Assembly: GCA_028703735.1 (NCBI GenBank)
Contig: JAQVMI010000096.1
Location: 1-6,966 of the forward strand
Reading direction: 5' to 3'
Origin: Candidatus Cloacimonadota bacterium
GTDB lineage: Bacteria; Cloacimonadota; Cloacimonadia; Cloacimonadales; Cloacimonadaceae
DNA: 6,966 nucleotides
Part shown: positions 5,648-6,966 of the stretch, piece by piece
Position numbering within the stretch: the first letter of the stretch is position 1
How the letters are laid out: every line of letters begins with the position of its first letter
Translations under genes and position numbers: made by a program
The notes under the pieces: generated by a model
Databases searched by the model: none
Told to the model about the DNA's origin: nothing
What the model saw: only the letters and a program-made list of their open reading frames with translations

Positions 5648-6741
5648 TTTTTGCTCCTTATGCTATCCAATATTCTATAAACATCTGCCTCTGTAACCGT
5701 TACAGGGTTCAAAGCCATATTACGGCTATTCATTATCTGTGGAATGGAAGCCTCGATGAACTTATCATCGTATTCTATAGTGCTATTGTAGGGCAGCTTG
5801 TGCAACCACATAAAGAATTCATCCATACTAAGGTGGATGGCATCAAACAGCTCTTCCAATTCAGCTTTTACCGCAGGTAAATAGAGCAGCATAATCTCTT
5901 GCATCACCAAAGCATTGGCAAGCCCGTGAGGGACTCCAAAAGTGGCAGTTAAGGGATATCCTATAGAGTGTTGCAATGTAGTGCTGCCCTGTGCAATTAC
6001 CATTCCTCCATATAAAGAGGCAAGCATTAGTTCATTGCGGGAGCTGGGATTATCTGGCTGTTGCAAAACAAGGGGCAGGTGCTTGATAATGTTTGATATT
6101 CCTTTATGGATAAAGGGTTTCACCACTTGGCTGCGTTGATTGCTGTAAATTCCTTCCAATAAATGGCTCAAGGCATCAAGCGCAGTGTGCAGAGTTACGC
6201 TTTGAGGCAAGCTATAGGTGTAGCGTGGATCAAGAATGCTTAGGGTGGGAAAAGCCTTAGGATGACCAAATCCAGCCTTTTTATTGGTGCCGGGATCGCT
6301 TAAAACGCTGTATTGAGTAGCCTCTGTTCCTGTTCCGGCAGTGGTTGGAACAGCTATAATCGGGTAAGCATCCCTGAATAATTCTGTTTGATAAAGCTGA
6401 GATATATTTAGAGAATTGGCAGCAGCAAGGGAAATAGCTTTTGCAGCATCAATAGGACTGCCACCTCCAATGCCAATCACAAAATCACTTGCTGTGTCCA
6501 GCAGCATATCTTTACCCTGCATTATGCATTGTAATTCAGGATTTTCCTTCACTTCAGCAAATGTAGCATAGGCAATACCTAAGCTTGAAAGCATATTGGT
6601 GATATCGGATAATGCTCCACACAATTGGGCACTTTTCTTTCCCGTAACTATTAAAGCCTTGTTTCCCAGGGCGGGAATAAAACCTGCTGCACGTTGAACA
6701 GCATTATTGCCAAAAACTATGCGTGTAGGGCAGAAAAACAT
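5644..6741 (-). CDS. Iron-containing (group III) alcohol dehydrogenase
   Basis: A 365-residue NAD(P)-dependent oxidoreductase of the iron-containing alcohol dehydrogenase family, which interconverts alcohols with aldehydes or ketones, usually in fermentation. The N-terminal nucleotide-binding half has PTRIVFG at the start, GIGGGSPIDAAKA (90-102) and VPTTAGTGTEAT (131-142). The C-terminal all-helical half carries the four metal ligands: Asp189 and His193 (LDALSHLLEG), His258 (LQHSIGYPL) and His272 (FGVPHGLANAL). It is slightly shorter than the usual ~380-390 residues but no motif is missing. A near-perfect GAGGTGA Shine-Dalgarno lies 4 nt before the ATG. The substrate cannot be told from sequence. 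It is the first gene of a two-gene operon with the AhpD-like protein, and its leader would include the 6767-6863 palindromic element if transcription starts upstream of that. Confidence 0.94.
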   Translation of the reverse strand: MFFCPTRIVFGNNAVQRAAGFIPALGNKALIVTGKKSAQLCGALSDITNMLSSLGIAYATFAEVKENPELQCIMQGKDMLLDTASDFVIGIGGGSPIDAAKAISLAAANSLNISQLYQTELFRDAYPIIAVPTTAGTGTEATQYSVLSDPGTNKKAGFGHPKAFPTLSILDPRYTYSLPQSVTLHTALDALSHLLEGIYSNQRSQVVKPFIHKGISNIIKHLPLVLQQPDNPSSRNELMLASLYGGMVIAQGSTTLQHSIGYPLTATFGVPHGLANALVMQEIMLLYLPAVKAELEELFDAIHLSMDEFFMWLHKLPYNSTIEYDDKFIEASIPQIMNSRNMALNPVTVTEADVYRILDSIRSKK

Positions 6742-6745
6742 TACA

Positions 6746-6752
6746 TCACCTC
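6746..6752 (-). promoter_or_regulatory. Shine-Dalgarno of the alcohol dehydrogenase gene
   Basis: On the minus strand this reads GAGGTGA, complementary to the canonical 16S rRNA tail, with a 4-nt spacer (TGTA) to the ATG at 6741. It supports the chosen start and predicts strong translation. Confidence 0.7.
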
Positions 6753-6766
6753 AGGGGAATTATCAA

Positions 6767-6863
6767 TTTCCAGAATGATGTACAAAATCGTACTTGCACA
6801 CGCCACGTGTGCAGACAGCCGGGGCGGCTGTCATTACGAATGGGTACATTCCTAATCTGGAAA
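6767..6863. repeat. Nested palindromic element with two tandem 8-bp hairpins
   Basis: Two perfect hairpins lie directly side by side: TGCACACG-CCA-CGTGTGCA (6795-6813) and GACAGCCG-GGG-CGGCTGTC (6814-6832), each an 8-bp stem with a 3-nt loop. They are enclosed by three successive outer stems: TCGTA/TACGA (6788-6792 with 6835-6839), ATGTAC/GTACAT (6778-6783 with 6844-6849) and TTTCCAGA/TCTGGAAA (6767-6774 with 6856-6863). All 35 base pairs are Watson-Crick and nest without conflict, forming a branched fold with a three-way junction. The hairpins are markedly more G+C-rich than their surroundings. It could be a REP/BIME-type or MITE-like dispersed repeat, or a structured leader of the dehydrogenase mRNA, whose ATG is 25 nt away on the minus strand. 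No U-tract follows on either strand, so an intrinsic terminator is unlikely. Confidence 0.75.
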
Positions 6864-6966
6864 CTGTAAAATAAACTTTATAGCTACATTCTCTTAGCCT
6901 TGCTCTTACGTCAAGAGGATTCTGCATATACTTCCACTAAAAGTCTGGAGTCCAATAGGCTTAAAT

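Larger units (their letters stand above)
6742..6966. other. Intergenic region upstream of the dehydrogenase operon
   Basis: This 225-bp stretch at the window edge holds the dehydrogenase ribosome binding site and the large palindromic element at 6767-6863. A weak CTCTT/AAGAG hairpin lies at 6903-6917. A TATAAA on the minus strand (6882-6877) could be a -10 box, but I found no matching -35. A minus-strand frame is open from the window edge down to a TGA at 6911-6913 (17 codons, ending VEVYAESS). It could be the tail of a gene lying beyond the edge, but it is too short to call. Confidence 0.45.

Noticed and set aside
6795..6832. Tandem hairpins as a double intrinsic terminator
   Set aside because: Neither strand has a run of Ts after the stems. 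The plus-strand side continues ATTACGAATGG, and the minus-strand side has only a short ATTTT inside the outer stem region.
6767..6863. Integron attC recombination site
   Set aside because: The long imperfect hairpin shape is suggestive, but the conserved RYYYAAC and GTTRRRY core sites are absent and there is no integrase or cassette array in view.
6911..6966. Partial minus-strand gene entering from the right edge
   Set aside because: Only 17 codons are visible before the TGA and no motif can be recognised. An open frame this short is expected by chance, so it is mentioned only in the intergenic entry.

Overview
The window is ordinary bacterial chromosome at moderate G+C (my rough impression is low-to-mid 40s percent). 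It contains ten protein genes and no rRNA, tRNA, CRISPR array or recognisable transposase. The gene set is a GcvH with no other glycine-cleavage genes beside it, a type-4 iron-sulfur uracil-DNA glycosylase, a Bacteroidetes/Clostridia-style pyridoxamine kinase, a DUF486 membrane protein and an iron-containing alcohol dehydrogenase. This suits an anaerobic Gram-negative fermenter of the wider FCB group. Candidatus Cloacimonadota is my best guess, by inference only; the sequence has no taxonomic marker gene.

Layout. (1) 35-745, minus: a small lipoprotein with a C-terminal membrane anchor, read divergently from the main cluster. (2) 746-1174: a 429-bp divergent intergenic region with a perfect 14-bp palindrome, an 8-bp tandem repeat and two overlapping small hairpins. 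(3) 1175-5313, plus: seven closely spaced genes that look like one operon: gcvH, gmk, a probable divergent RNA polymerase omega subunit with a very acidic tail, a type-4 uracil-DNA glycosylase, a secreted calcineurin-like phosphoesterase, a pyridoxamine kinase split across two frames, and a DUF486 membrane protein. (4) 5300-6741, minus: a two-gene operon of an iron-containing alcohol dehydrogenase and an AhpD/carboxymuconolactone-decarboxylase-like protein, joined by an ATGA start/stop overlap and overlapping the end of the plus-strand operon by 14 bp. (5) 6742-6966: an intergenic region dominated by an elaborate nested palindromic element.

The plus-strand cluster mixes nucleotide metabolism (Gmk), transcription (omega), DNA repair (UDG) and cofactor or one-carbon functions (GcvH as lipoyl carrier, pyridoxal-phosphate supply). 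It reads as a housekeeping operon, not an accessory island. I see no defence system or other obviously new multi-gene system. Two items deserve follow-up. One is the pyridoxamine kinase, whose two halves are joined exactly at an in-phase T TTT TTA heptamer, so it is a programmed -1 frameshift, a recent mutation or a homopolymer sequencing error. The other is the 97-nt element at 6767-6863, two adjacent 8-bp hairpins enclosed by three nested outer stems, which looks like a REP/MITE-type repeat or a structured 5' leader of the dehydrogenase operon.
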